A DNA stretch of 64,000 nucleotides. Source: an uncultured Clostridium sp. Its GTDB lineage: Bacteria > Bacillota > Clostridia > TANB77 > CAG-508. Below the pieces are notes generated by a model. That model searched no databases, was not told the origin of the DNA, and saw nothing but the letters and a program-made list of their open reading frames with translations. The translations under genes were made by a program, and so were the position numbers. The DNA is taken from assembly GCA_900553945.1 (NCBI GenBank), contig USFR01000004.1, positions 75,055 to 139,054 on the forward strand, in the 5' to 3' direction. Positions 52,459-61,017 of this stretch are shown here, in pieces (the first letter of the stretch is position 1; each line of letters begins with the position of its first letter).

Positions 52459-54219
52459 ATGAACGAATACAGAACTTATACTTGTAACACTATTAGAGAA
52501 AAAAATGTTGGTGAGCATATTAAGCTTGCCGGTTGGATTCAAACTATTAGAGATTTGGGTGGTGTAATTTTTATTGATTTGCGTGATCAATATGGTATTA
52601 CTCAGATTGTTGCTTCTGGTAATGGGGAGTTAGTTGATTTTGCAACTAGAATTCCTATTGAGTCTACTATTTCTGTTGAGGGAACTGTCAGACTTAGATC
52701 AGAGGATACTATTAATGAAAAATTGGATACTGGTTTGGTTGAGTTGTTTGCTGAAAAAATAGAAATTTTGGGTAAGAGAACTAAACAGTTACCTTTTGAA
52801 ATTGAGTCTAGTAGGGATGTTCGTGAGGATTTAAGATTACAATATAGATTCTTAGATTTAAGAAATGAGAAATTAAAAAATAATTTAATATTAAGAGCAA
52901 AAGTTATTCAATTTATGAGAGAGCAAATGGTTAAGAAAGATTTCTTGGAGGTTCAAACTCCAATTCTTACAAGTTCATCTCCTGAAGGTGCAAGAGATTA
53001 CTTAGTTCCAAGTAGAATTTATCCAGGAAAGTTTTATGCACTTCCTCAAGCTCCTCAACAATTTAAACAATTATTGATGGTTGCTGGAATTGATAAATAT
53101 TTTCAAATAGCTCCATGTTTTAGAGATGAGGATGCTAGAGCTGATAGAACTCCAGGTGAATTTTATCAATTAGATATGGAAATGGCATTTGCAACTCAAG
53201 AAGATGTTTTTGCCGTTATGGAAGATGTTGTTTATAATGTGTTTAAGGAGTTTTCTGATAAGAAAATAGCTGAATATCCATTTCCAAGAATTCCATATAG
53301 AGAGGCTATGCTTAAATATGGTTCAGACAAGCCAGATTTAAGGAACCCACTTGTAATTGAAGATGTTTCTGATATTTTTGAAAAAATAGATTTGAAAGTA
53401 TTTAATGGGAAAATTGTTAGAATTATTTCTGTACCAAATGGTGCAAGCCAACCTCGTACATGGTTTGAGAATATGACAGATTTTGCTATAAAAGAGTGTA
53501 AGGCAAAGGGATTAGCTTGGCTTAAGGTCGGAGATGATAGATCTTTACAAGGACCTATTGCTAAGTTTATTGATGATGAATCTAGAGAAGCATTGCTTAC
53601 AAAAACAAATACAAATGCTGGTGATGCAATATTTTTTATTGCTGAACATGAGCCTGTTGTTTCAAAACTTGGTGGACAAATTCGTGATGAGCTTGGAAGA
53701 ACATTAGGTTTAATTGATGATTCTGTTTATAAATTCTGCTGGATTGTTGATTTTCCAATGTATGAGAGAGTTGATAATGGAAAAATTGAATTTTGTCATA
53801 ATCCATTTTCAATGCCTCAAGGTGGAATGGAAGCACTAGAAACTAAAGAGCCTTTAGATATTTTAGCATATCAATATGATATTGTTGGAAATGGTATAGA
53901 GCTTGCTTCAGGTGCTGTTAGAAATCATTCACCTGAGATAATGATTAAAGCTTTTGAAATAGCTGGTTATAAGGAAGAGACTATATTAGAAAAATTCTCT
54001 GCTTTGTATAATGCATTTCATTACGGTGCTCCACCACATGCTGGAATTGCACCTGGAATTGATAGAATTATAATGTTGCTTGCTGGTGAGGAAACAATTA
54101 GAGAAATACAAGCTTTCCCAATGAATGCTAAGGCTCAAGATTTATTGATGGGAGCGCCTGCAAGGGTTACACAAAAGCAATTAGATGAAATTCATATAAA
54201 AATTAATGAAAGAAAATAG
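52459..54219 (+). CDS. aspS: Aspartyl-tRNA synthetase
   Basis: 586 residues, class II. N-terminal OB fold (HIKLAGWIQTIRDLGGVIFIDLRD), motif 2 PCFRDEDARADRTPGEFYQLD, the bacterial GAD insertion (about 290-410) and motif 3 GIAPGIDRIIMLLAGEETI. The GAD insertion marks the bacterial form, which may charge tRNA-Asp alone or tRNA-Asn as well. Regulated by the T-box upstream. It ends 11 bases before a hairpin that also carries the next gene's binding site. Confidence 0.97.
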   Translation: MNEYRTYTCNTIREKNVGEHIKLAGWIQTIRDLGGVIFIDLRDQYGITQIVASGNGELVDFATRIPIESTISVEGTVRLRSEDTINEKLDTGLVELFAEKIEILGKRTKQLPFEIESSRDVREDLRLQYRFLDLRNEKLKNNLILRAKVIQFMREQMVKKDFLEVQTPILTSSSPEGARDYLVPSRIYPGKFYALPQAPQQFKQLLMVAGIDKYFQIAPCFRDEDARADRTPGEFYQLDMEMAFATQEDVFAVMEDVVYNVFKEFSDKKIAEYPFPRIPYREAMLKYGSDKPDLRNPLVIEDVSDIFEKIDLKVFNGKIVRIISVPNGASQPRTWFENMTDFAIKECKAKGLAWLKVGDDRSLQGPIAKFIDDESREALLTKTNTNAGDAIFFIAEHEPVVSKLGGQIRDELGRTLGLIDDSVYKFCWIVDFPMYERVDNGKIEFCHNPFSMPQGGMEALETKEPLDILAYQYDIVGNGIELASGAVRNHSPEIMIKAFEIAGYKEETILEKFSALYNAFHYGAPPHAGIAPGIDRIIMLLAGEETIREIQAFPMNAKAQDLLMGAPARVTQKQLDEIHIKINERK

Positions 54220-54229
54220 AATAAGTTTG

Positions 54230-54262
54230 AATCACCTTCATAATCTTTATGAAGGTGATTTT
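54230..54262 (+). terminator. Hairpin after aspS that includes the next gene's ribosome binding site
   Basis: AATCACCTTCATA (54230-54242) and TATGAAGGTGATT (54248-54260) form a perfect 13-bp stem followed by TTTT. The right arm contains AAGGTGAT, positioned six bases before the GTG at 54265. Confidence 0.85.
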
Positions 54263-54264
54263 TT

Positions 54265-55176
54265 GTGGAAAATAAAGGTGTTGTTTATATAGATTATTTA
54301 AATAGTTATGTTGAAGTGACTAAAAGAAAACTTCCAAAGTGGCTTAGCTGGTGCGTTTACAAGTTATGTAATTATTTTGGATTTATAAAAAAGAATGATA
54401 ATTTTTTTACTTTAATTGCTGAAGAAAATGATGTTATAAATGAAAAGATGTTAAATAATTTATATGAGAAATTGTTTGAACTTGATATAAAGACTGTTGT
54501 TTGTGCGGAGTTGTTGCTAAAAAATGAAAGATTTGTAAAGTGGATTAGAGAAAAAAAAATTGAAATACTAGATGGAAGATGGTTATTTAGGTTTTTACCA
54601 TATGACATTTTTAATAAAATTGCATATATAAAAAATGTTAAGAAAAGCGATTTAGAGGTTTCGATTTTAGTTAATAAGCCGACGGAATTGACTAATCAGA
54701 ATGTTGTTGAATTTGCGAAGGAATGTAAGATTTTAAATATAATTACTGATGATGTGCTTGCTTTTAGAGTACTTGAGAAAAAGATGCTAGATGAGTATGG
54801 AATTATAATTAATGTTTCTACTAATAAAGAAAAAAGTTGTGTTAGGTCGGATTTGATTTTTAATTTTGATTTCAATCAAAAAGATTTAAAAAAATGTAAA
54901 ATGAATAATAAGGCTGTGCTTGTGCAACTGGATAAAGAAAAATTTATTAGAAATGAAGGTGTAACAATTAGATTTGTGAAATTAAAAATTCCATATAAAT
55001 ATGGAGAGATTGCAAAAGTATATAGGCATTTTAATGAAGAAATTTTATATGAAAGTTTTTTATATTATAAAACTTCTTATAAGAATGTTAGGAAAATTTT
55101 GAAACGAGATGGGGTGAATATAAGATATTTTATTGGGAATAATGGAAAAATTGAATTTAATGAGTTTAGAATGTAA
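54265..55176 (+). CDS. Hypothetical protein downstream of aspS
   Basis: 303 residues from GTG 54265. Its only good binding site is AAGGTGAT within the 3' arm of the preceding hairpin, so folding of the transcript would hide it. The sequence has alternating strand and helix blocks (VLVNKPTELTNQNVVEFAKE, then CKILNIITDDVLAFRVLEKK) that suggest a Rossmann-like fold. No known motif. Basic C terminus (YFIGNNGKIEFNEFRM). Confidence 0.72.
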   Translation: MENKGVVYIDYLNSYVEVTKRKLPKWLSWCVYKLCNYFGFIKKNDNFFTLIAEENDVINEKMLNNLYEKLFELDIKTVVCAELLLKNERFVKWIREKKIEILDGRWLFRFLPYDIFNKIAYIKNVKKSDLEVSILVNKPTELTNQNVVEFAKECKILNIITDDVLAFRVLEKKMLDEYGIIINVSTNKEKSCVRSDLIFNFDFNQKDLKKCKMNNKAVLVQLDKEKFIRNEGVTIRFVKLKIPYKYGEIAKVYRHFNEEILYESFLYYKTSYKNVRKILKRDGVNIRYFIGNNGKIEFNEFRM

Positions 55177-55275
55177 ATAAAACGTAACATATTTTTTATA
55201 GACTATTGTATTGCTTTTTTGGTATTATTAATATGTGAAATAAGGAAGAAAAAATACTAAGAAAGGAAGATAAAG

Positions 55276-56073
55276 ATGAAAAGAAACGTAGGAGTAAAAT
55301 TGTGCGTAGTAGTTCTTATTGCTTTAATAGTTTATAGTATGTTTGCGTCATCAGCAATGGCTTTGACTAGAGAAGATGTTATTACTAAATTTTTAGCACA
55401 GAAAGATATTAAAGATTTAAAGGAAAGTTTGAGCTATGAAATTAGTGCTACACCAAATGAAAAATCTGGTATAGATGTAAAAGTAGGAATGGGAACAGGA
55501 AATTATGAAAATTCATTTATTTTTGATGGTTCTACTTGCAAAATTACTTTAAAATCTGAGGAAGATGAATTAGGAAAAAAGTTATTCAAGAATATGTGGA
55601 TTACTTGTGCTGAAATTGGCAGTGAGAATGGTGTGAAAATTGAAGCTATTACTGGTGAAATAGGTGATAATTCAACAAAAACATTCTGGACAAAATTTTT
55701 AGAAAAAGTAAAAAAAGGTGAAGATACATATGTTACATATGGTGTGAAGTTGGAAAAAGAAAAAGATGGTTCTTATGTAGGAACTATTAATACAAAAATG
55801 TATAGAGTGGATTTAGTTGATTTTGCATCTAAAGGTGATGACAATGCAAATAATGCAACAAATAATGTAGCAAATAATATGGTAAATAATACTGCTAATA
55901 AGACAGCAAATAATGTAACAAATAATGATGTAAAAGAATTTACTACAAATGTAACAAGAATTCCTAATGCAGGAAATAATCAAGAAGTTATAAATGTATT
56001 TAGAATTATCGCTTTTATTTCTGTTTCTGCAATTATTGCTTTTTCAATTTATAATGTAAAATCTAAGAAATAA
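55276..56073 (+). CDS. Secreted protein with a sortase-type C terminus
   Basis: 265 residues. Signal peptide (about 8-30, cleavage near SAMA), a compact external domain to about residue 190, an Asn-rich linker (NNATNNVANNMVNN and similar, about 194-222), then IPNAGNNQEVINVF, a membrane helix (about 240-258) and a basic tail NVKSKK. IPNAG followed by helix and basic tail is a variant sortase signal of the LPxTG class. The sortase gene begins four bases later, so this is its likely substrate. Confidence 0.82.
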   Translation: MKRNVGVKLCVVVLIALIVYSMFASSAMALTREDVITKFLAQKDIKDLKESLSYEISATPNEKSGIDVKVGMGTGNYENSFIFDGSTCKITLKSEEDELGKKLFKNMWITCAEIGSENGVKIEAITGEIGDNSTKTFWTKFLEKVKKGEDTYVTYGVKLEKEKDGSYVGTINTKMYRVDLVDFASKGDDNANNATNNVANNMVNNTANKTANNVTNNDVKEFTTNVTRIPNAGNNQEVINVFRIIAFISVSAIIAFSIYNVKSKK

Positions 56074-56077
56074 AGAG

Positions 56078-56695
56078 ATGAAAAAAATGGGTAAGTTAGA
56101 GAAAGGTGCAATATATATTGTTTTAATATTAATTTTTTTAATTTGTTTAAAAATAATTAATGTGTTTCAAAGATCTACAACGGATTATGATGAAGAAACA
56201 TATGCGAAAGTATATGAACAGTATAATGCTATTGAAGAAGAGAATGATGAATATGGAATTAGTAGAATTCCAGAAGAAAATTCTGAAGAAAAACAAGTTG
56301 ATGATGATTTAGTTCTTGGAACAATTGAAATTCCTAAAATAGGCGTTTCTTACCCTATAATATCAACTACGACAGCGGAGTATTTAAAAATAGCTCCTAC
56401 TAAATTGGCAGGTGTTGGTTTAAATGAAAAAGGGAATTGTTCAATAATTGGTCATAATTATGAAAATGATAAATTTTTTAGTAAGCTTGGTGATCTTTCT
56501 AAAGATGATGTTGTTTATATTAAAGCAAAAGATGGTATGAAACGTGTTTATAGCGTTACTGAAACAAGAGAAATATCTGCAAATGATGTATCATGTTTAA
56601 ATCAAAATACCAAGGAGAAAAGACAAGTTACGCTAATTACTTGTACAAATGTAAAAAACAAAAGATTGGTAGTAAAATGTGAAGAATTTGTTTAA
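56078..56695 (+). CDS. Sortase (class D/E-like)
   Basis: 205 residues: N-terminal membrane anchor (about 8-28), an acidic linker, and the sortase barrel with LGTIEIPKIGVSYPII, catalytic His in SIIGHNYENDKFF (near 127), Cys in VTLITCTNVKNKRLVVKC (near 188) and the essential Arg in the same motif. It joins surface proteins to the cell wall or to each other. Its operon partner upstream bears a fitting IPNAG signal. Confidence 0.93.
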   Translation: MKKMGKLEKGAIYIVLILIFLICLKIINVFQRSTTDYDEETYAKVYEQYNAIEEENDEYGISRIPEENSEEKQVDDDLVLGTIEIPKIGVSYPIISTTTAEYLKIAPTKLAGVGLNEKGNCSIIGHNYENDKFFSKLGDLSKDDVVYIKAKDGMKRVYSVTETREISANDVSCLNQNTKEKRQVTLITCTNVKNKRLVVKCEEFV

Positions 56696-56701
56696 AAAAC
56701 C

Positions 56702-56730
56702 TTGACAAATTGTAAAATTAATACTATTAT
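56702..56730 (+). promoter_or_regulatory. greA promoter
   Basis: TTGACA (56702-56707), 17 bases, TATTAT (56725-56730). It shows that the ATG at 56733 cannot be the start and supports ATG 56769. Confidence 0.85.
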
Positions 56731-56768
56731 AAATGGCGTTAATATCTTTTAGAGAGGAGACTGATAAT

Positions 56769-57248
56769 ATGGAAGAAAATAGAGAAATATTATTAACACA
56801 AGAAGGATATGATAATTTAGAAAAAGAGTTAGAATATTTAAAAACTGAGAAAAGAACTGAAATTGCAGAACGTATTAAGGTTGCATTAGGTTTTGGTGAT
56901 TTATCAGAAAATTCTGAATATGATGAAGCAAAGAGTGCTCAAGCTTCTAATGAAAATAAGATTGCTGAGTTAGAAAATAAAATTAGATTTGCTAGAATAA
57001 TTGATGAATCTGAAATCGATACAAAAACAGTTCAAATAGGAAATATTGTAACTGTTCATGATGAAGAATTTGATGAGGATGTTCAATATACAATTGTTGG
57101 TTCAACTGAGGTTGATCTTGCTCAAAATAAGATTTCTAATGAATCACCAATGGGTGCTGCATTACTTGGTTCTAAAAAAGGTCAAGTGGTTTCTGTAGAT
57201 GCTCCTGCTGGTGTTATGAAGTATAAGATTTTAGCTATAAAAAAATAA
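56769..57248 (+). CDS. greA: Transcription elongation factor GreA
   Basis: 159 residues from ATG 56769 with AGAGAGGAG upstream. The coiled-coil N terminus LTQEGYDNLEKELEYLKTEK and the tip GFGDLSENSEYDEAKSAQA hold the acidic residues that enter RNA polymerase and stimulate cleavage of backtracked RNA. The C-terminal FKBP-like domain has VDLAQNKISNESPMGAALLG. Standard length. Followed by a strong terminator. Confidence 0.97.
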   Translation: MEENREILLTQEGYDNLEKELEYLKTEKRTEIAERIKVALGFGDLSENSEYDEAKSAQASNENKIAELENKIRFARIIDESEIDTKTVQIGNIVTVHDEEFDEDVQYTIVGSTEVDLAQNKISNESPMGAALLGSKKGQVVSVDAPAGVMKYKILAIKK

Positions 57249-57257
57249 TTGTTTTTT

Positions 57258-57289
57258 AAGCTGTGCTTTTATGCACAGCTTTTTTTGTG
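57258..57289 (+). terminator. Terminator of greA
   Basis: AAGCTGTGC (57258-57266) and GCACAGCTT (57273-57281) form a perfect nine-bp stem followed by about seven T. Confidence 0.95.
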
Positions 57290-57293
57290 GTGT

Positions 57294-57558
57294 AAAGAAA
57301 CTATACATATTAAATTTTTATTTTCGACTAGTATTAATTATAGAAAAAGAAAATATTATATTGATTTTTAGTTCCTTGCTAAAATATTTTCCCACCTACT
57401 AAACTTCGTTTAGAAGGTTAGGGAAAAACTTTCAAACTGCGCGTCACTCAAAAATCAATATAATATTTTCTTAACGATGTAAAATGCTTCAATCGAACTC
57501 ACTTCGTTCGTTTGGTCCCTGCGCGGTGATTAAAAAATTTAATATGTATAGTTTCTTT
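57294..57558 (+). repeat. Palindromic element type A2, copy 3, split by an A1 copy
   Basis: Outer arms 57294-57319 and 57533-57558 are perfectly complementary over 26 bases and unique to this site. The right core (AAATGCTTCAATCGAACTCA, then TGGTCCCTGCGCGGTGATT) matches the A2 copies; the left core is degraded. An entire A1 element occupies 57347-57472. Confidence 0.85.
57347..57472 (+). repeat. Palindromic element type A1, copy 2 (nested)
   Basis: Arms 57347-57369 and 57450-57472 are perfectly complementary over 23 bases. The core TTCCTTGCTAAAA...AACTTTCAAACTGCGCG matches the copy at 2334-2456, while arm and inner hairpin sequences differ. Confidence 0.85.
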
Positions 57559-57644
57559 TTAAGTACAAAAAAGTTGACATAATTGACGATATGAAAAAAA
57601 CAGAGTATAATTATGTTATAAAAAATTTTATGGGAGGCTAAAAT

Positions 57645-58076
57645 ATGAATAAAGCGGTTTATAGAACATACTTAAGTGAGTTAGCAGCTAATGAAAAGGT
57701 TGAGTTTCCGAGTCGGAAAGAGATGATTGAGTTCTTCTCGATGATGATGGGGGAGATTTACAAAATGTATCTCAATGCTTCATCAATTCCTTCTGCTGAA
57801 AAAACAATTAGACTTTCCGGAGAGCCTGAATTGATTACTTTTTTAGCAAAAGAGAAACTGGAGAATCTGGTACCAACATCAAATAGTATAGTACTTTTCT
57901 TGAAAAAGAAAATGGGACTGAAATTACGGAGAATGAAAATTTCTACCAAGACATCTGAAAAATCTTTTTATGAATACTTATTAAAGTCTCTAAACCAGGG
58001 TGACAACATTGATGACGTATTTCCAACCAATATGGAGTTTGAATTGGAAGGTGATACTGTTTTATATGGAAGATAA
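57645..58076 (+). CDS. Hypothetical protein (143 aa)
   Basis: 143 residues from ATG 57645 with GGGAGG upstream. Helical N-terminal half (FPSRKEMIEFFSMMMGEIYK) and basic middle (LFLKKKMGLKLRRMKISTKT). No family recognised. It has more C and G in codon choice than its neighbours (CTG, CTC, CGG), possibly from transfer. A terminator follows at 58101. Confidence 0.65.
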   Translation: MNKAVYRTYLSELAANEKVEFPSRKEMIEFFSMMMGEIYKMYLNASSIPSAEKTIRLSGEPELITFLAKEKLENLVPTSNSIVLFLKKKMGLKLRRMKISTKTSEKSFYEYLLKSLNQGDNIDDVFPTNMEFELEGDTVLYGR

Positions 58077-58100
58077 TAATTTGTCTGGTTTAAAATCAAA

Positions 58101-58136
58101 AAACTCTCAAGGCGTTAGCCCTGAGAGTTTTTTCCG
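58101..58136 (+). terminator. Rho-independent terminator
   Basis: AAACTCTCA (58101-58109) and TGAGAGTTT (58122-58130) pair, with GGC GTTA GCC stacked inside, followed by TTTT. Confidence 0.93.
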
Positions 58137-58252
58137 TCTAATATAATAATATACTAAACGGCTATGTAATAAAGCTAAATGTAAAATTGATTGGGTAAAT
58201 AAACTATTTATAGGATAGCTCACTAATAAATAGAAAAATACATAAAGCTTTA

Positions 58253-58891
58253 TTATAGCAATTTTAAGCGATTTATTATCATCAGATATGTAATATAATC
58301 ATCACTTCCAAAATTATGCTTCCTTAAATTTGAGGGCGATGATTCATGCATATCTTCGATAGCTGTTCTAATGCTATATGAAATGGCAGATTCGGTTGAT
58401 GAATATTTTATCGCTAGTTGTTTAAAATATTTTTTTAAGGTCAGTGTATTCATACATGAGTATGGATTTTCGTGTGAAAACACGATACAATCTAATATGT
58501 ATCTAGTTCCACATAGATTGGGATTAAAATTTAAATTGATTAAGCAATTCATAATTCTTTTTTTATAATTTGCTAAATCCAACTTATGAGAATACAGACA
58601 GTTTTGTGAAAGAGATTTCAATTGATTACTTATTTTTTTTATAAATTCAATACTTTCACTGAGAATTGGAATTGATATATGTTCGTAATTTAAATCGTTT
58701 TTGATAGTTTCTAGGGAAGCATAACTACCAATTATTACGTGAGGTTGTTCATTTTTACAAAAAATAATACTTTTTTTGTTAACCTTATTTGTGATTCCAA
58801 TGCACATAGCATTTGGGCATTCAGCATTAATTTTGGTTACAACTTTATTTACATATTCATAATTCTCATATAATATAAAAAACGTAATCAT
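58253..58891 (-). CDS. Spo0A-like regulator with degenerate receiver
   Basis: 212 residues on the minus strand. The C-terminal part (about 110-200) has the layout of the Spo0A DNA-binding domain: NLNFNPNLCGTRYILDCIVF, then LKKYFKQLAIKYSSTESAIS and YSIRTAIEDMHESSP (compare A.K..TT.S.VERAIRHAIE in Spo0A). The N-terminal 100 residues resemble a receiver fold but lack the acidic pocket and a clear phospho-acceptor Asp. It may bind other Spo0A-type sites or act as an unphosphorylated variant. It is divergent from the sigma factor gene 83 bases away. Confidence 0.78.
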   Translation of the reverse strand: MITFFILYENYEYVNKVVTKINAECPNAMCIGITNKVNKKSIIFCKNEQPHVIIGSYASLETIKNDLNYEHISIPILSESIEFIKKISNQLKSLSQNCLYSHKLDLANYKKRIMNCLINLNFNPNLCGTRYILDCIVFSHENPYSCMNTLTLKKYFKQLAIKYSSTESAISYSIRTAIEDMHESSPSNLRKHNFGSDDYITYLMIINRLKLL

Positions 58892-58974
58892 AAATAATCC
58901 TTACATATATATTAACGATATGACTTTGCAAAAAGTTGCGCAAAAAATAAAAAAATTTTAAGGAGAAGGAAAAA

Positions 58975-60408
58975 ATGGAGGGACATAATTTAATAAAAGG
59001 CTTGAAAGATGGCGATAATGAAGACTTTAGATATATTTATGAAAAATATAAAGAAAAATTAAATAGTTATGTGTATTATAAGATTAAAAATAAATCTGAG
59101 GCTGAAGATTTGGTTCAAGAAATATTTACAAAAGTTTATAAGAATATAGGATTATATGATGAAACTCAAGGTACGTTTTATAATTTTTTATTAAGTAATG
59201 CGAATCAGATTATTGCAGAGTATTCTAGAAAGAATATTTCAAGAGAGCAGAAGGTGGATAAAGTTCAGCTGGATTATAATATTGCAGCTAATGATAGCGC
59301 TTTTGCGGTTTATGATAATTTTGATGGTGAGTATAATATAGAAGAATTGCTAGATGAATTACCACCTGATCAGAGAGAAGTTTTTATTCTTGTATGTATT
59401 AAGCACATGTCATATAAGGATGCTGAGAGACTTCTTAATAAATCTGATTTGAGTGTTAAATCATTATTATTTAGAGCAAGGAGTAATCTGAAAAAGAAAA
59501 TTGCTAAAAAATATCCAGAGCTTGCAAGAGAATATGGATTTAAGAAAGCTTTAAAGATGATTGTTGTTTCTTGTGTGTGCGTTGGTTTGATTAGTGGATT
59601 TACATATGCAGCATGGAGAGTTTATCAAAATAGTCAGTATAAAAAGACTTTTACAATTGCTGATACACAACAAGATATTCAAGGTGAGGTAGAAGAGACT
59701 ATTTCTAAGCAGAACGCTTGTGAGAAGATAAATAGTGATTTGAAGATACTTGGTATTAACTTATTAGTTAATGAAGATGATTTGCATTTATTTAGGGATT
59801 ATAAATCTGATGAAATTTGTTGGGAATATAGAAATGAAAATATATTAGTTGATGTAGATGCTCAAAAGGGTAGATTAGTTAATTATTCTGATTTAAATAG
59901 TCAGGTTTCAACAATTGAATATAGTGAAGAATTATTGAATAGATTGAATGTTTTAAATGACTATGAAATGATGTCAGATGAGATTGTGGATGGAAATAGA
60001 GTAATAGAATATGCTAAAAGATATGGTGATATATTTAATAAATATCAAAGTACTACAGTTATTATAAAAAATAATAAAATTTTTAATATTAGTTCTGTAT
60101 TTTACGAATATGAGGATAAGGAAATTGTTATTTCTAAAGAAGAAGCTTTAAAAATATTGAAGGAAAATGGAGTAGATGCTGATGATGTTGAATTGTCGAT
60201 TGAGAATGTTGGATTATTGAATGGTGATAAAGTGGAAGAGACTAATGAAGAAATTTCTGAAGAAAATATTAACATGTTCGAATTTAGAAGAAGGCAAACA
60301 GATGTTAGAAAAGTTTGGAAAACAAGTATGAACGAACTTATTGATGCTAATACAGGAGAGCTAATAAATAATATTAAAAATGTTGAGATAAAAAATATGG
60401 GCAGCTAG
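58975..60408 (+). CDS. ECF-type sigma factor fused to a membrane helix and external domain
   Basis: 477 residues. Residues 1-185 form a sigma-70 family protein: region 2 FRYIYEKYKEKLNSYVYYKI...EAEDLVQEIFTKVYKN and region 4 LLDELPPDQREVFILVCIKH...SVKSLLFRARSNLKKKI. Then comes a membrane helix (about 191-212; MIVVSCVCVGLISGFTYAA) and an external region of some 260 residues with PepSY/YcdB-like repeats (ISKEEALKILKENGV). Most ECF factors are soluble and held by a separate membrane anti-sigma; here both functions seem joined in one chain. The stop lies in a hairpin shared with the convergent secreted-protein gene. Confidence 0.88.
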   Translation: MEGHNLIKGLKDGDNEDFRYIYEKYKEKLNSYVYYKIKNKSEAEDLVQEIFTKVYKNIGLYDETQGTFYNFLLSNANQIIAEYSRKNISREQKVDKVQLDYNIAANDSAFAVYDNFDGEYNIEELLDELPPDQREVFILVCIKHMSYKDAERLLNKSDLSVKSLLFRARSNLKKKIAKKYPELAREYGFKKALKMIVVSCVCVGLISGFTYAAWRVYQNSQYKKTFTIADTQQDIQGEVEETISKQNACEKINSDLKILGINLLVNEDDLHLFRDYKSDEICWEYRNENILVDVDAQKGRLVNYSDLNSQVSTIEYSEELLNRLNVLNDYEMMSDEIVDGNRVIEYAKRYGDIFNKYQSTTVIIKNNKIFNISSVFYEYEDKEIVISKEEALKILKENGVDADDVELSIENVGLLNGDKVEETNEEISEENINMFEFRRRQTDVRKVWKTSMNELIDANTGELINNIKNVEIKNMGS

Positions 60409-60420
60409 TTATCTAGCTGC
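60401..60420. terminator. Hairpin overlapping two convergent stop codons
   Basis: GCAGCTAG (60401-60408), TTAT, CTAGCTGC (60413-60420): a perfect palindrome containing the TAG of the sigma gene and the TAA of the minus-strand gene. The two stops are adjacent, with no intergenic base. Confidence 0.8.
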
Positions 60421-61017
60421 TCCAGTATATGTTGTACTACCATATAGTCTTATAGGTGTTGTTCCTGAACCTGGCACACGTGCAGCTGCATTTACAGCGG
60501 CATTTCTAACTGAACCTGAGCCAATATAAGTTAACCAAAAATAATAGCCAAAAGTTTCAGCATCAGCGACAGTTACACTTTTATACCATCCTAAGAAACA
60601 TCTATTTGAATATCCTGTTGTGTGGAATGCATTTGCAAGTGTTGTAGATGCGGCACTACTTGCTGAATCTATGAAAACAAAATCCCAATTTCCAGAAATC
60701 ATAGAACTATCTATAGAATATCCATAATAGTCATTAAAATATCCGTCACCACCGAATGTATGAACATACATTGCATAACCATTACCTGTATTTCCTATCC
60801 ATTCACGCATAGAATCTCTTGTAATTGCCCCCATGCTGGAAGTACAAGAATAACCTAGTTTCCCTAAACCACTTACTGCATATCCACCGCAGTTATTGTA
60901 ATAAGCACTTTTGCTATTTGAAAAAACTTTAGCGCTTGCTGAAGCATGGCATGTTGAAGTTAAAACTATAAGAAGAAGTAAAAAAATTGAAACTATTGAA
61001 ATTATTTTTTTATTCAT
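60409..61017 (-). CDS. Secreted protein, possible caspase-like pseudo-protease
   Basis: 202 residues on the minus strand: signal peptide (about 5-27, STCHASA), then an external Gly/Ser/Tyr-rich domain. The block YAMYVHTFGGDGYFNDYYGY followed by WDFVFIDSASSAASTTLANA and FLGWYKSVTVADAETFGYYF recalls the His and Cys regions of caspase-like peptidases, but the position expected for Cys is Ala or Ser. This is a weak, motif-level likeness. It starts inside the upstream gene, with GGAGGTGACC as binding site. Confidence 0.7.
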   Translation of the reverse strand: MNKKIISIVSIFLLLLIVLTSTCHASASAKVFSNSKSAYYNNCGGYAVSGLGKLGYSCTSSMGAITRDSMREWIGNTGNGYAMYVHTFGGDGYFNDYYGYSIDSSMISGNWDFVFIDSASSAASTTLANAFHTTGYSNRCFLGWYKSVTVADAETFGYYFWLTYIGSGSVRNAAVNAAARVPGSGTTPIRLYGSTTYTGAAR

